The notes below the pieces were generated by a model. It had not been told where the DNA came from and made no database searches. It saw nothing but the letters and a program-made list of their open reading frames with translations. A program made the position numbers and the translations under genes. A stretch of 64,000 nt of DNA from Neptunitalea lumnitzerae (GTDB lineage Bacteria > Bacteroidota > Bacteroidia > Flavobacteriales > Flavobacteriaceae). The stretch covers positions 620,001 to 684,000 of the forward strand of contig NZ_BRVO01000002.1 in the NCBI RefSeq assembly GCF_027924185.1, given 5' to 3'. This document shows, piece after piece, positions 42,416 to 52,516 of this stretch (positions are counted from its first letter, which is position 1; each line of letters opens with the position of its first letter).

Positions 42416-43768
42416 TTATTTAAGGTATACAGTTTTTGTATTTACAAACTCTTTTATACCATGATGACTTAGCTCTCTACCATATCCTGAAATTTTGATT
42501 CCTCCAAAAGGTAGCCTAGGATCTGATTTCACCATTTCATTTATAAATACAGCCCCTTCATCAAATTCTGGTAAGTACTTTTCTATTTGTTTAAAATCTT
42601 TTGTGAAAACTGAGACCCCTAGTCCAAAATCAGAATTATTAGAAATTTTAATAGCTTCTTCTACAGTTTTAAATGTTACCACTGATATCACAGGACCAAA
42701 GGTTTCTTCTTTAAAAACAGGCATATCAAAAGTTATATCGGTAACTATAGTAGGTTCATAATACGCTCCTTTCCGTTTACCTCCTAAAAAAATAGTGGCT
42801 CCCATTTCTACAGATTTATTTACCTGCCCTTCCAATTCCTCTGCTAAATCTTCTCTTGCCATAACACCAATATAGGTATCTTCATCTAAGGGATCACCAG
42901 ACTTTTTATCACTAACAGCTTCTTTATACTTAGCTAAAAAATCTGTAGCTATATCTTCATGCAATAATAATCTCTTTGCTGCTATACAACTTTGTCCGGT
43001 ATTCTGATACCTCGCATTAACCGCTGTTTTCACAGCTTCTTCAATATCGGCATCTTTTAATACTATAAAAGCATTGTTACCCCCTAATTCTAAAACCGAT
43101 TTTTTAATTTCAGAAGCAGCTAAACTTGCCACTTTACTACCTGCGGGTTTACTACCCGTTAAGGTTACTGCTTTTACCTTAGGGTTTTTAATAACATTTT
43201 CTACCTTATCACTTTTAATATATAAGCTCTTAAAAACATTTTTAGGAAAACCTGCCTTTGTAAAAACGTCTTCTATTAATTCAGCACATTTCATCACATT
43301 AGAGGCATGTTTTAAAACCGCTGTATTACCAGCCATTAAAGAAGGTGCAGCAAATCTAAATACTTGCCAAAACGGATAATTCCAAGGCATTACAGCCAAT
43401 ATAACCCCCAAAGGCTCATAGCTAACGTAACTTTTAAAAGCGTCTGTTTTAATAAATTCTTTAGTCAAAAAGTCTTCGGCGTTATGTGCATAATAAGTAC
43501 AAACCCAAGCACATTTTTCAACTTCTGCAATTGCCTGAGTAATTGGTTTTCCCATTTCTAGAGACATCACCTTTGCATACTCTTTTGCATTAGACTTTAA
43601 TACTTCTGCAGCCTTTTCCATAAGCTGCTTACGTTCTTCAAACGAAGTTTTTTTCCATTCTAAGTAAGTGTTATTTACATGGTCTATAGTTTCATTCACT
43701 TCTTCTTCAGTAAGTTCTTTAAACTCATAAACAACTTCCCCGTTATATGGATTTATTGATTGTATCAT
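42416..43768 (-). CDS. NAD(P)-dependent aldehyde dehydrogenase, succinate-semialdehyde type
   Basis: Cytoplasmic aldehyde dehydrogenase of 450 residues. The catalytic Cys261 lies in NTGQSCIAAKR and the general base Glu227 in VLELGGNNAF. Cofactor motifs VMPWNYPFWQ and LTGSKPAGS are intact, as is EETFGPV. The length (about 450, shorter than the usual 480-500) and the motif set resemble the succinate-semialdehyde dehydrogenase subgroup (GabD2/Sad-like). The aldehyde used in vivo cannot be fixed from sequence. It is a single gene between convergent and divergent neighbours. Confidence 0.88.
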   Translation of the reverse strand: MIQSINPYNGEVVYEFKELTEEEVNETIDHVNNTYLEWKKTSFEERKQLMEKAAEVLKSNAKEYAKVMSLEMGKPITQAIAEVEKCAWVCTYYAHNAEDFLTKEFIKTDAFKSYVSYEPLGVILAVMPWNYPFWQVFRFAAPSLMAGNTAVLKHASNVMKCAELIEDVFTKAGFPKNVFKSLYIKSDKVENVIKNPKVKAVTLTGSKPAGSKVASLAASEIKKSVLELGGNNAFIVLKDADIEEAVKTAVNARYQNTGQSCIAAKRLLLHEDIATDFLAKYKEAVSDKKSGDPLDEDTYIGVMAREDLAEELEGQVNKSVEMGATIFLGGKRKGAYYEPTIVTDITFDMPVFKEETFGPVISVVTFKTVEEAIKISNNSDFGLGVSVFTKDFKQIEKYLPEFDEGAVFINEMVKSDPRLPFGGIKISGYGRELSHHGIKEFVNTKTVYLK

Positions 43769-43913
43769 ACATTAATTTTTTATATAAAATTAAAATTTCA
43801 AAGAGAGCCCGTTTCTTAAAATAATGTTATTTGTTTATAAACACGTTGAAAACTATACCTAAACTATTGTTTAAGCGTTATTTAATTAGGTATCTTTAAG
43901 AAAACTACTAATT

Positions 43914-44321
43914 ATGGACACACGTACAAAAGAATTACTTGCTATCCGTCCTGAAATTCCCTCAGCTAAAATTACCGAGTTTATGAGCCGTGATGAAAAA
44001 TTTCAGAACAAAACATTACGCCCGGTTATTAAACTTCAGAACGATTTATTAGTAGAAGCTTTCAGGAACTATGTAAACAAACACAAAGGATTATTTTACA
44101 CCCTTTCACTTCCGAAAAAATTAAACTATGTAGAAAATGCTTTGCAAAGAGATATAAAATTCAGAAACTCTTTGAAAGGCATGATTATAGGTCAGTTTAC
44201 CGTGGAAGAATATTGTACTTACATAGAAAATTCATCTGCCCTAAATAAACGCATGATGAATATGGTTATAGAACGAATTAAAGACCAAGTACAATTATTT
44301 GATAACGAAAATGTAGCTTAA
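43914..44321 (+). CDS. Conserved protein of unknown function
   Basis: I do not recognise a characterised family. The 135-residue protein is soluble, basic and helix-rich (SAKITEFMSRDEKFQNKTLR, KLQNDLLVEAFRNYVNKHKG) with no signal peptide or membrane helix. Relatives in flavobacteria are, as far as I recall, often labelled glyoxalase, but I see no metal-binding His/Glu pattern of the vicinal-oxygen-chelate fold, so that name is doubtful. The ATG at 43914 is preceded by AT-rich sequence. The gene converges on a DUF2461 gene with a short hairpin between them. Confidence 0.75.
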   Translation: MDTRTKELLAIRPEIPSAKITEFMSRDEKFQNKTLRPVIKLQNDLLVEAFRNYVNKHKGLFYTLSLPKKLNYVENALQRDIKFRNSLKGMIIGQFTVEEYCTYIENSSALNKRMMNMVIERIKDQVQLFDNENVA

Positions 44322-44332
44322 ACAGCTACATT
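44310..44332. terminator. Short bidirectional hairpin between convergent genes
   Basis: AATGTAGCT (44310-44318) pairs exactly with AGCTACATT (44324-44332) around TAAAC. It overlaps the stop codons of both convergent genes. No long T run follows, so it is a weak terminator at best. Confidence 0.45.
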
Positions 44333-45011
44333 AACTATCAGATAAAATACTTTCTCCGTTTAAGTCAGTGGTTAATATATCGCTCATTAAATCAAAAAAT
44401 GGGCGAATGGCTTTAAAACTGTCTGAAACTAAATGAAGAAAGTTATTAGATACAACCTCTTTATTGGTTAGCTTTTTGGTAAAAACATATTGTTTCTTTC
44501 TAATTAAGGCTATATCAGCATGTGTTTTATCAAATCCTTTAGGTGCAGTTTTTAATTCTTCTCCTTCTATAGCCCCCCAAACATTCTTGATTTCGTCAAG
44601 ATTTATAACCTCTTTAAACTCCTCGGCATCCATTTCTAACTCTTTTCGTATTCTCATCAAATCATCTTTTTCAGGAGCCCAAAATCCGCACGCTAAAAAT
44701 GAATTATTAGGTTCTAAATGTACATAGTAACCGCCTCTTAATCTTGGTTTTATTCTATGGAAAGAACATCCCAAATTAATTTTATAAGGAGCTTTATTTT
44801 TAGAAAAACGAACATCTCTATAAATTCTAAACATTTTTAAAGAGTCTACCTCGTCATGTGTTTTTAGATTTGCTAACACTTCTTCGTTAAACAGTTTTAC
44901 CTTTTTCTCTAAATCTTTGAAGCGTTTTTTATTATCCGCAAACCATTCTCTATTATTATTTTCTTTTAATTCTTCCAGAAATTCAAATAACTCGTTCGGA
45001 ATTGTAATCAT
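44331..45011 (-). CDS. DUF2461 family protein
   Basis: Protein of 226 residues matching the DUF2461 family (TIGR02453-like) of unknown function. Recognisable blocks are FLEELKENNNREWFADNKKR at the N-terminus, FRIYRDVRFSKNKAPYKIN in the middle and GGYYVHLEPNNSFLACGFWA. It has no signal peptide and is presumably cytoplasmic. The family is widespread in Bacteroidota and is often a singleton gene, as here. It is divergent from cysE, separated by 77 bp that must hold both promoters. Confidence 0.88.
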   Translation of the reverse strand: MITIPNELFEFLEELKENNNREWFADNKKRFKDLEKKVKLFNEEVLANLKTHDEVDSLKMFRIYRDVRFSKNKAPYKINLGCSFHRIKPRLRGGYYVHLEPNNSFLACGFWAPEKDDLMRIRKELEMDAEEFKEVINLDEIKNVWGAIEGEELKTAPKGFDKTHADIALIRKKQYVFTKKLTNKEVVSNNFLHLVSDSFKAIRPFFDLMSDILTTDLNGESILSDS

Positions 45012-45088
45012 AGCTTTATTGAAGTTTAATACTTTCTTAAATATGGTCCAAGATACATATTAAATTAATATTTTTGATATGAATTGCA

Positions 45089-45880
45089 ATGACTAAAAGA
45101 ATGAACAAAAAAGAGCTCATAGAACAAATTAAAAATTTACAACCTGCCATAAATTTTGATTTAAAAAAAAGAGTTGAACAATTTACAGATACACTTTTTA
45201 AATGTCTTTTTGATGTTTCTACCGATTTAGAATCTCATTTAGATGTACTGTTAGATGAGTTTATTACGCTTGCAGAAATTGTTTGTTGGGATGAAGCCAA
45301 AAATTGCACCAAAATATGGGACCAATTTGTTTATAAATTACCACAACTATTAGCTTCTTTAAATGAAGATGCTTCTTCCATTGAAATGAATGATCCGGCC
45401 GCTGAGTCTTTAGAAGAAGTTTACTTGGCATACCCAGGATTTTATGCTATTGCTGTATACAGAATTAGTCATGAGCTTTATAAGCTTGGTTTTCCATTGG
45501 TTCCAAGATTAATGACCGAATTTGCCCATAAAGTTACCGGGGTAGATATTCATCCAGGAGCACAAATTGGAAAATCATTTTTTATAGACCATGCTACAGG
45601 TGTAGTTATTGGTGAAACTACGGTAATCAAAGACAACGTGAAAATTTATCAAGGGGTAACTTTAGGTGCCCTTTATGTAGATAAAGAATTGAAAAATAAA
45701 AAAAGGCATCCCACAGTTGAGAGTAACGTTACTATATATGCAAATGCAACCATTTTAGGTGGAGATACCGTTATAGGAGAAAATAGTATTATTGGAGGAA
45801 ATGTTTGGGTTACAAACTCAATACCTTCCAACTCACTTGTATACCACTCTCCTGAAATAAAAGTAAAAGAATTGAAATGA
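45089..45880 (+). CDS. cysE: Serine O-acetyltransferase
   Basis: Acetyl-CoA-dependent enzyme making O-acetylserine, the first step of cysteine synthesis. The 263-residue protein has a helical N-terminal half and a left-handed beta-helix C-terminal half with hexapeptide repeats. Key segments are LAYPGFYAIAVYRISHEL, GVDIHPGAQIGKSFFIDHAT, GVVIGETTVIKDNVKIYQGV and TLGALYVDKELKNKKRHPTV. The start may be the ATG at 45089 or the second ATG at 45101. Its stop overlaps the ATG of cysM (ATGA), so the two enzymes are translationally coupled and carry out consecutive steps. Confidence 0.93.
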   Translation: MTKRMNKKELIEQIKNLQPAINFDLKKRVEQFTDTLFKCLFDVSTDLESHLDVLLDEFITLAEIVCWDEAKNCTKIWDQFVYKLPQLLASLNEDASSIEMNDPAAESLEEVYLAYPGFYAIAVYRISHELYKLGFPLVPRLMTEFAHKVTGVDIHPGAQIGKSFFIDHATGVVIGETTVIKDNVKIYQGVTLGALYVDKELKNKKRHPTVESNVTIYANATILGGDTVIGENSIIGGNVWVTNSIPSNSLVYHSPEIKVKELK

Positions 45881-46764
45881 AAAAGAACACATTATTAGAC
45901 CTAATTGGAAATACTCCATTAGTGAAATCACAAAACCTTATCAGTAATACTAATATATCTTTATACTTTAAGCTAGAAGGTAACAATCCTGGAGGTAGTG
46001 TAAAAGACAGAGCAGCTTATAATATGATTCAAAGTGCTTTAGAAAGAGGTACTATAGATAAAAACTCTAAACTTATAGAAGCTACTAGTGGTAATACAGG
46101 TATAGCACTTGCTATGATTGCTAGTCTATTTGGTTTAGACATTGAATTGGTAATGCCAGAAAACTCTACCAAAGAACGTGTACAAACCATGCGTGCATAC
46201 GGTGCAAAGGTAACCCTTACCCCTAGTGATGTTGGTATTGAAGGGTCTAGAGATTATGCAGAAAAAAAGGTAAAAGAAGAGGGCTTTATTTCTTTAAATC
46301 AATTTGGAAATGATGATAACTGGTTAGCACATTACAAAACAACCGGACCAGAAATTTGGAGAGATACAGAAGGTACTATTACACATTTTGTTTCTTCTAT
46401 GGGTACTACAGGTACCATTATGGGAACCTCAACTTACTTAAAAGAAAAAAATAGTAATGTACAAATAGTAGGTGTACAACCTGGTGAAGGTGCTAAAATA
46501 CCTGGCATTAGAAGATGGCCTAAGGAGTATTTACCAACTATTTTTACTCCTAGTAAAGTAGATCAGATTATTGATGTAACCGAAGAAGAAGCAAGAGCCA
46601 TGACCAAAAAATTGGCCATAGAAGAAGGAATTTTTGCTGGTATGAGTAGTGGTGGCGCAGCAGCAGCTGCAGTTAAACTTAGTAAAACTATAGAAAGCGG
46701 TACAATTGTCTCTATTGTTTGTGACCGCGGAGATAGATATTTATCTTCTGATTTATTTGACTAA
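45877..46764 (+). CDS. cysM: Cysteine synthase (O-acetylserine sulfhydrylase)
   Basis: PLP enzyme converting O-acetylserine and sulfide to cysteine, 295 residues. The Schiff-base lysine lies in NNPGGSVKDRAAYNM, the substrate loop is EATSGNTGIALAMI, and the PLP phosphate is held by SSMGTTGTIMGTS. The short length and motif GIRRWPKEYLP fit the CysM (B-type) branch rather than CysK. It overlaps cysE by 4 bp. A strong terminator follows and overlaps the end of the convergent corA gene. Confidence 0.93.
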   Translation: MKKNTLLDLIGNTPLVKSQNLISNTNISLYFKLEGNNPGGSVKDRAAYNMIQSALERGTIDKNSKLIEATSGNTGIALAMIASLFGLDIELVMPENSTKERVQTMRAYGAKVTLTPSDVGIEGSRDYAEKKVKEEGFISLNQFGNDDNWLAHYKTTGPEIWRDTEGTITHFVSSMGTTGTIMGTSTYLKEKNSNVQIVGVQPGEGAKIPGIRRWPKEYLPTIFTPSKVDQIIDVTEEEARAMTKKLAIEEGIFAGMSSGGAAAAAVKLSKTIESGTIVSIVCDRGDRYLSSDLFD

Positions 46765-46794
46765 ATAACATCAGAAATAATTAAAAAATTATAT

Positions 46795-46823
46795 AAAAAA
46801 ATGGCTTTTAAAGCCATTTTTTT
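46795..46823. terminator. Bidirectional terminator between cysM and corA
   Basis: A near-continuous palindrome with A6-ATGGCTT, a three-base loop and AAGCCAT-T6. The arms at 46795-46807 and 46811-46823 pair exactly. On the minus strand it includes the last codons and stop of corA, so coding and terminator functions overlap. Confidence 0.8.
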
Positions 46824-47884
46824 CGTTTAAAGTAATATATCATTAATATGAATATGAGCAACATTACACCCCAAACTACATGGTAACCATATTTATAATG
46901 TAACTCTGGCATATTGTCAAAGTTCATTCCGTATATACCTGCTATAAAGGTTAATGGTATAAAGATGGTTGCTATAATGGTTAGCACTTTCATTACATTG
47001 TTCATTTTGTTACTTATAGTACTCATATACATGTCTATAAGCCCCCATATCATCTCTCTATACAATTCTATAGTTTCAATTACCTGAACAATGTTATCAT
47101 ATAAATCTTTAAAATAATTATTGGTTTGTGGATAAATGAAATTAGCATCTACTTTTTCTAATCTATTAAGTACTTCACGTAAAGGAAAAATAGACTTTCG
47201 AATACGTAGAGCTTCCCTTTTTAAATCTTGAATTTGTTGAGAAGATGTTTCCTCCGGATCTCGAAATAATTGATCCTCCATATCTTCTATCTTCTCGCTT
47301 AACGATTCTATAATTAAGAAGTAATTATCAATAATAGAATCTAATATACAAAACAGTAAATAATCAGATTTTTCTGTTCTTATTCTCCCCTTACCGGCCT
47401 CTAATCGTTTTCTTAATCCATCAAAAACATCATGTTCAGATTCTTGAAAAGTAAGTACATAATTTTCTCCCATTATAATAGAAATATGCTCTACCACCAA
47501 TTCTTCATTTTTATAATAAAGCATTTTGGCTACCACAAAAACATATTCTTCAAACTCATCAATTTTAGGCCGTTGGTGTGGATCTACAATATCTTCTAAT
47601 ATTAACGGATGAATATTATAATGTAGCCCAAGTTTCTTAATATCTTCTACATTATTTATTCCGGTAAGGTTGGTCCACGTTACAGAATCTTCGGTACCAA
47701 TGTCATAGGTTTGAGTAACATCACTATAATTCTCAAGGCTATAACGGTCTTTATTATAATCTATCACCTCCAAATGTAAACTTACATCTTCCTTATCTCC
47801 CATATAGGTTACCGTTCCCGGTGCTAAACCTATTTTCTTTTTTGCTTTAGAGGGTCTTTTTAATCTAATCCTTTTCTTAGCCAT
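46808..47884 (-). CDS. corA: CorA-family magnesium/cobalt transporter
   Basis: Divalent-cation channel of 358 residues. A long soluble N-terminal funnel domain precedes two C-terminal membrane helices; the first ends with the selectivity motif YGMN (Gly319-Met320-Asn321) and the second runs VVWGVMLLIFILMIYYF. The funnel shows HPLILEDIVDPHQRPKIDEF, typical of CorA. The protein should be a homopentamer in the inner membrane moving Mg2+ or Co2+. It lies 96 bp downstream of the thiamine pyrophosphokinase gene on the same strand, so read-through from the his operon is possible. Confidence 0.94.
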   Translation of the reverse strand: MAKKRIRLKRPSKAKKKIGLAPGTVTYMGDKEDVSLHLEVIDYNKDRYSLENYSDVTQTYDIGTEDSVTWTNLTGINNVEDIKKLGLHYNIHPLILEDIVDPHQRPKIDEFEEYVFVVAKMLYYKNEELVVEHISIIMGENYVLTFQESEHDVFDGLRKRLEAGKGRIRTEKSDYLLFCILDSIIDNYFLIIESLSEKIEDMEDQLFRDPEETSSQQIQDLKREALRIRKSIFPLREVLNRLEKVDANFIYPQTNNYFKDLYDNIVQVIETIELYREMIWGLIDMYMSTISNKMNNVMKVLTIIATIFIPLTFIAGIYGMNFDNMPELHYKYGYHVVWGVMLLIFILMIYYFKRKKWL

Positions 47885-47980
47885 AATGTTACTACACTTT
47901 TGAATAATTTTAAAAATAAGAAGTTTATTCCATTTTACTACTTAATAAAAACCTAAGATTATAACAACTATTCTACATTA

Positions 47981-48622
47981 TCAATGTTTTCTTTGAACAA
48001 AAAGTAAAAGATTACCAGTTTCATGAGCTATTTTTACAGTATCTTCTACAATGGTATTTCTAGTCCCAATTCTATTTGTAAGGGTTAAAGTTTCCTTATG
48101 CAAAGGATACTTAACTCCTTCAGAGATAATACCAGTAACCTCCGCAAATGGCACTAGCGAAATAATATGGTTTACAAACCCAGAAATGATAGTTGTGTTT
48201 TTAGCAAAAAAATAAAATCCATAGTCGTCAAAACAACAAATTTCAATTACGTCTTTACTTTTAACCATAGAATTAATATTCCCAAGAAAATGATCTTGTT
48301 CTAATCCACTACAACCATAAACTGCTACACTTTTAAAACCATCATTTTTTATAAGTGCTATAGCTTTTTCAAAATCTGTTTTATCTTGATCTGGAGTGTA
48401 CACAACAGAAGTTCCTTTAGCTATTGTATCAATATCTAAAGAATCAAAATCTCCTGAAACTACATCTGGCTGAATTCCTTTTTCTACCAAATAAGTATAA
48501 GCACCATCAGTACAATAAATACGCTTGTATAAAGATACATCTGGTAAAATTTCAGGAGGTAGTCCGTTTATAAAAAGTAATACATCCTTCTCATGAAGGT
48601 TTTCAGCAGTTATAGTTTGCAT
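47981..48622 (-). CDS. thiN: Thiamine pyrophosphokinase
   Basis: Enzyme transferring pyrophosphate from ATP to thiamine to form thiamine diphosphate, 213 residues. Family motifs are VSGDFDSLD and DQDKTDFEKAIAL in the catalytic N-terminal domain, GCSGLEQDHFLGNI next, and a C-terminal beta domain for thiamine binding (LTNRIGTRNTIVED with the expected EGVKYPL before it). It starts 3 bp after the hisIE stop, so it is the last gene of the histidine operon. No TPP riboswitch-like structure is visible. The pairing with histidine genes has no obvious metabolic logic beyond cofactor supply. Confidence 0.88.
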   Translation of the reverse strand: MQTITAENLHEKDVLLFINGLPPEILPDVSLYKRIYCTDGAYTYLVEKGIQPDVVSGDFDSLDIDTIAKGTSVVYTPDQDKTDFEKAIALIKNDGFKSVAVYGCSGLEQDHFLGNINSMVKSKDVIEICCFDDYGFYFFAKNTTIISGFVNHIISLVPFAEVTGIISEGVKYPLHKETLTLTNRIGTRNTIVEDTVKIAHETGNLLLFVQRKH

Positions 48623-48625
48623 TCT

Positions 48626-49225
48626 TTATTTATGTCTATTTTTTAAAACTTTTACAACATCATCTAACGTATAATTCTTTGCCTGTAACAATATTAAATA
48701 ATGAAATAATAAATCGGCACTTTCATTTAAAAATAAATCATCATTTGCATCTTTAGCTTCTATAACTACCTCAACAGCTTCTTCACCAACTTTTTGTGCA
48801 ATTTTATTAATTCCTTTTTCAAATAAAGATGCTACATAACTTTTTTCTTTATCAGCATTTAATTTTCTATCGGTAATAACAGCTTCTAAATTACTCAAAA
48901 AACCAAAATTAGTTTTATTTTCTTCTCCCCAACAAGTTGCTGTACCAGTATGACATGTAGGTCCTACTGGATTTACGGATACTAGTAAGGTATCATTATC
49001 GCAATCATTTTTTATATCCACTAAATTCAAAAAGTTTCCACTTTCTTCACCCTTTGTCCACAAGCGCTCTTTAGTTCTGCTATAAAAAGTAACTTTTTCT
49101 GTTTGTACGGTTTTATTATAGGCCTCTTCATTCATATAGCCCAACATTAATACATTTTTAGTAATTGCATCTTGGATGATAGCAGGAACTAAACCGTCTT
49201 TATTTTTATTAAAATCTATGTTCAT
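48626..49225 (-). CDS. hisIE: Bifunctional phosphoribosyl-AMP cyclohydrolase / phosphoribosyl-ATP pyrophosphatase
   Basis: Catalyses steps two and three of histidine synthesis, 199 residues. The N-terminal HisI domain (about 1-110) has MLGYMNEEAYNKT, FYSRTKERLWTKGEESGNF and the zinc/metal motif DCDNDTLLV with CHTGTATCW. The C-terminal HisE domain (about 110-199) has KSYVASLFEKGINKIAQKVG and EEAVEVVIEAKD. Fusion of the two activities is common in Bacteroidota. It is separated from hisF by the unrelated esterase gene and followed by thiN after 3 bp. Confidence 0.95.
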   Translation of the reverse strand: MNIDFNKNKDGLVPAIIQDAITKNVLMLGYMNEEAYNKTVQTEKVTFYSRTKERLWTKGEESGNFLNLVDIKNDCDNDTLLVSVNPVGPTCHTGTATCWGEENKTNFGFLSNLEAVITDRKLNADKEKSYVASLFEKGINKIAQKVGEEAVEVVIEAKDANDDLFLNESADLLFHYLILLQAKNYTLDDVVKVLKNRHK

Positions 49226-49246
49226 TGTAATATTTTCCTAAATAAT

Positions 49247-50410
<1,164 letters not shown>

Positions 50411-50414
50411 TTAA

Positions 50415-51170
50415 TTAAATTCTCATTAAAACACCTTTATCAGATAAATATTTTTTTAAATCTGATATTGCAATTTCTTTATAATGAAATACACTAGCTG
50501 CCAAGGCAGCATCTGCAAATCCTTCTGTAAAGGTATCTAAAAAATGTTGCATATTACCTGCTCCACCCGATGCAATAACAGGAATTGTTAACTCTTTAGA
50601 TAATTTAGCTAAGGCATCATTTGCAAAACCATTTTTAGTACCATCATTATTCATGGAAGTAAATAAAATTTCACCAGCTCCTCTTTCCTCTGCTTCTTTA
50701 GCCCACTCAAATAGGTCTAATTCTGTAGGTACTTTTCCCCCTACTAAATGAACCTTCCATTGTCCATCTACTTGTTTTGCATCTATAGCCACTACCACAC
50801 ATTGACTACCAAACTTTGCTGATAATTCATTTATTAATTCCGGACGTTTAACCGCAGAAGAATTAATAGATACTTTATCGGCTCCGCTATGTAAAAGTAC
50901 ATCTACATCTGCTACAGAAGATATCCCTCCACCTACTGTAAAAGGTATATTCACACGTTCTGCAACGTGTTCAACCAACTGAGCTAATGTTTTTCTTCTT
51001 TCTTCAGTTGCAGAAATATCAAGAAACACCAATTCATCTGCTCCATTTTGAGCATAAAATTCAGCTAATTCAACAGGATCTCCTGCATCTTGCAGATCTA
51101 AAAAATTAATCCCTTTTACGGTTCTTCCATTTTTTATATCTAAACAAGGTATAATACGTTTTGTTAACAT
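50415..51170 (-). CDS. hisF: Imidazole glycerol phosphate synthase, cyclase subunit
   Basis: TIM-barrel subunit making imidazole glycerol phosphate and AICAR with ammonia delivered by HisH, 251 residues. The catalytic Asp11 is in [12 protein letters not shown] and the second Asp (about 130) is in [11 protein letters not shown]. Phosphate-binding loops are VGGGISSV and [11 protein letters not shown]. It follows hisA after 12 bp, and hisH lies just beyond, so all subunits of the complex are cotranscribed. Confidence 0.97.
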   Translation of the reverse strand: MLTKRIIPCLDIKNGRTVKGINFLDLQDAGDPVELAEFYAQNGADELVFLDISATEERRKTLAQLVEHVAERVNIPFTVGGGISSVADVDVLLHSGADKVSINSSAVKRPELINELSAKFGSQCVVVAIDAKQVDGQWKVHLVGGKVPTELDLFEWAKEAEERGAGEILFTSMNNDGTKNGFANDALAKLSKELTIPVIASGGAGNMQHFLDTFTEGFADAALAASVFHYKEIAISDLKKYLSDKGVLMRI

Positions 51171-51182
51171 GCTACTTAATTA

Positions 51183-51911
51183 TCAGTTGGTTTCTAGTAT
51201 AAAATCCTCTAGTTGCTTTAAGGTGATATTACCTTCGTAAATAGCTTTTCCTATAATGGTACCTTCACAACCTAACAAGGCTAACTGTGGTAACTCTTCA
51301 AACTTTGAAATACCTCCAGAAGCTATAAGTTTAATACCTTCAGAATTTTCTAATATCTCCTGATATAAATCAAAAGAAGGACCTTGTAACATTCCGTCTT
51401 TACTTATATCTGTGCAAATAACATAAGATACGCCTTGCTCTAAATAACTTTTAATAAATGGTAAAATAGCCCTTTCAGAATCTTCTTGCCAACCATTAAT
51501 GGCTATCTTTCTATCTTTTGCATCGGCTCCTAAAATAATTTTATTGGCTCCGTATGTTTCTAACCAACTCATAAACTTAGTAGGTTCACTTACAGCAATA
51601 CTACCTCCAGTTATTTGTTCAGCACCACTTTCAAAAGCTATTTTTAAATCTTCATCTGATTTTAACCCACCTCCAAAGTCAATGTGCAAACTCGTTTTGG
51701 TGGCAATTTGTTCTAGCACTTTATAGTTTACAATATGCTTACTCTTAGCTCCATCTAAATCTACCACATGTAAGTGCTTAATACCAGCTGCTTCAAATTG
51801 CTTGGCAACTTCTAAAGGGTTTTCATTATACACCTTCTTAGTATTGTAATCTCCCTTAGAAAGTCTTACACATTTTCCATCAATAATATCAATTGCAGGT
51901 ATAATTCTCAT
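51183..51911 (-). CDS. hisA: ProFAR isomerase
   Basis: TIM-barrel Amadori-type isomerase of 242 residues. The catalytic Asp8 lies in [19 protein letters not shown] and the acid in [15 protein letters not shown]. Phosphate loops are [10 protein letters not shown] and IASGGISK. It starts 2 bp after the hisH stop, so expression is tightly coupled with the IGP synthase subunits on either side. Confidence 0.97.
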   Translation of the reverse strand: MRIIPAIDIIDGKCVRLSKGDYNTKKVYNENPLEVAKQFEAAGIKHLHVVDLDGAKSKHIVNYKVLEQIATKTSLHIDFGGGLKSDEDLKIAFESGAEQITGGSIAVSEPTKFMSWLETYGANKIILGADAKDRKIAINGWQEDSERAILPFIKSYLEQGVSYVICTDISKDGMLQGPSFDLYQEILENSEGIKLIASGGISKFEELPQLALLGCEGTIIGKAIYEGNITLKQLEDFILETN

Positions 51912-51913
51912 GT

Positions 51914-52495
51914 CTAAATTTTTAAAAAGTTATTTAAGATCGCTTCTCCGGCAGTACTACTTTTTTCAGGGTGAAATTGAACTCCATAAAAGTTATTCTT
52001 ATGCAGAGCGGTACTATACCAATCTCCGTAAAATGTTTTAGCAATGGTTTCTTTACATAATGGCGCATAGTAGCTATGCACTAAATACATAAATTCTTTC
52101 TCTTTAATAGCTTTAAATAAAGCTCCTTCTAAAGCTTCTATTTGATTCCATCCTATTTGAGGCACCTTTTCTTCTCCTTTAAATTTAAACACCTCTACAT
52201 CAAAAATCCCTAAACCTTTAGTATTGCCTTCTTCTGTATGTTTACACATTAATTGCATGCCTAAACAAATACCTAAAACTGGTTGCGTAAGGGTTGGAAT
52301 AACCTTGTCTAATCCGGTATCAAGCAATTTATTCATGGCACTACTAGCCTCACCCACTCCAGGAAAAATAACTTTATCGGCAGTTCTTATAAAATCTTCA
52401 TTATTGGTTAACACAGCTTCATACCCTAACCTTTTCACCGCAAATTGAACATTTTTTATGTTTCCGGCTCCGTAATCTATAATAGCTATATTCAT
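51914..52495 (-). CDS. hisH: Imidazole glycerol phosphate synthase, glutaminase subunit
   Basis: Class I glutamine amidotransferase of 193 residues. The nucleophile is Cys77 in [10 protein letters not shown], and the His-Glu pair is in [10 protein letters not shown] near the C-terminus. The start [16 protein letters not shown] is typical of HisH. It supplies ammonia to HisF. It lies 21 bp downstream of hisB. Confidence 0.97.
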   Translation of the reverse strand: MNIAIIDYGAGNIKNVQFAVKRLGYEAVLTNNEDFIRTADKVIFPGVGEASSAMNKLLDTGLDKVIPTLTQPVLGICLGMQLMCKHTEEGNTKGLGIFDVEVFKFKGEEKVPQIGWNQIEALEGALFKAIKEKEFMYLVHSYYAPLCKETIAKTFYGDWYSTALHKNNFYGVQFHPEKSSTAGEAILNNFLKI

Positions 52496-52516
52496 AGTCT
52501 AAATATCTTATTAGCT

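Noticed and set aside
43914-44321. Naming this gene glyoxalase
   Set aside because: No metal-ligand pattern of the vicinal-oxygen-chelate superfamily is visible; I kept it as unknown.
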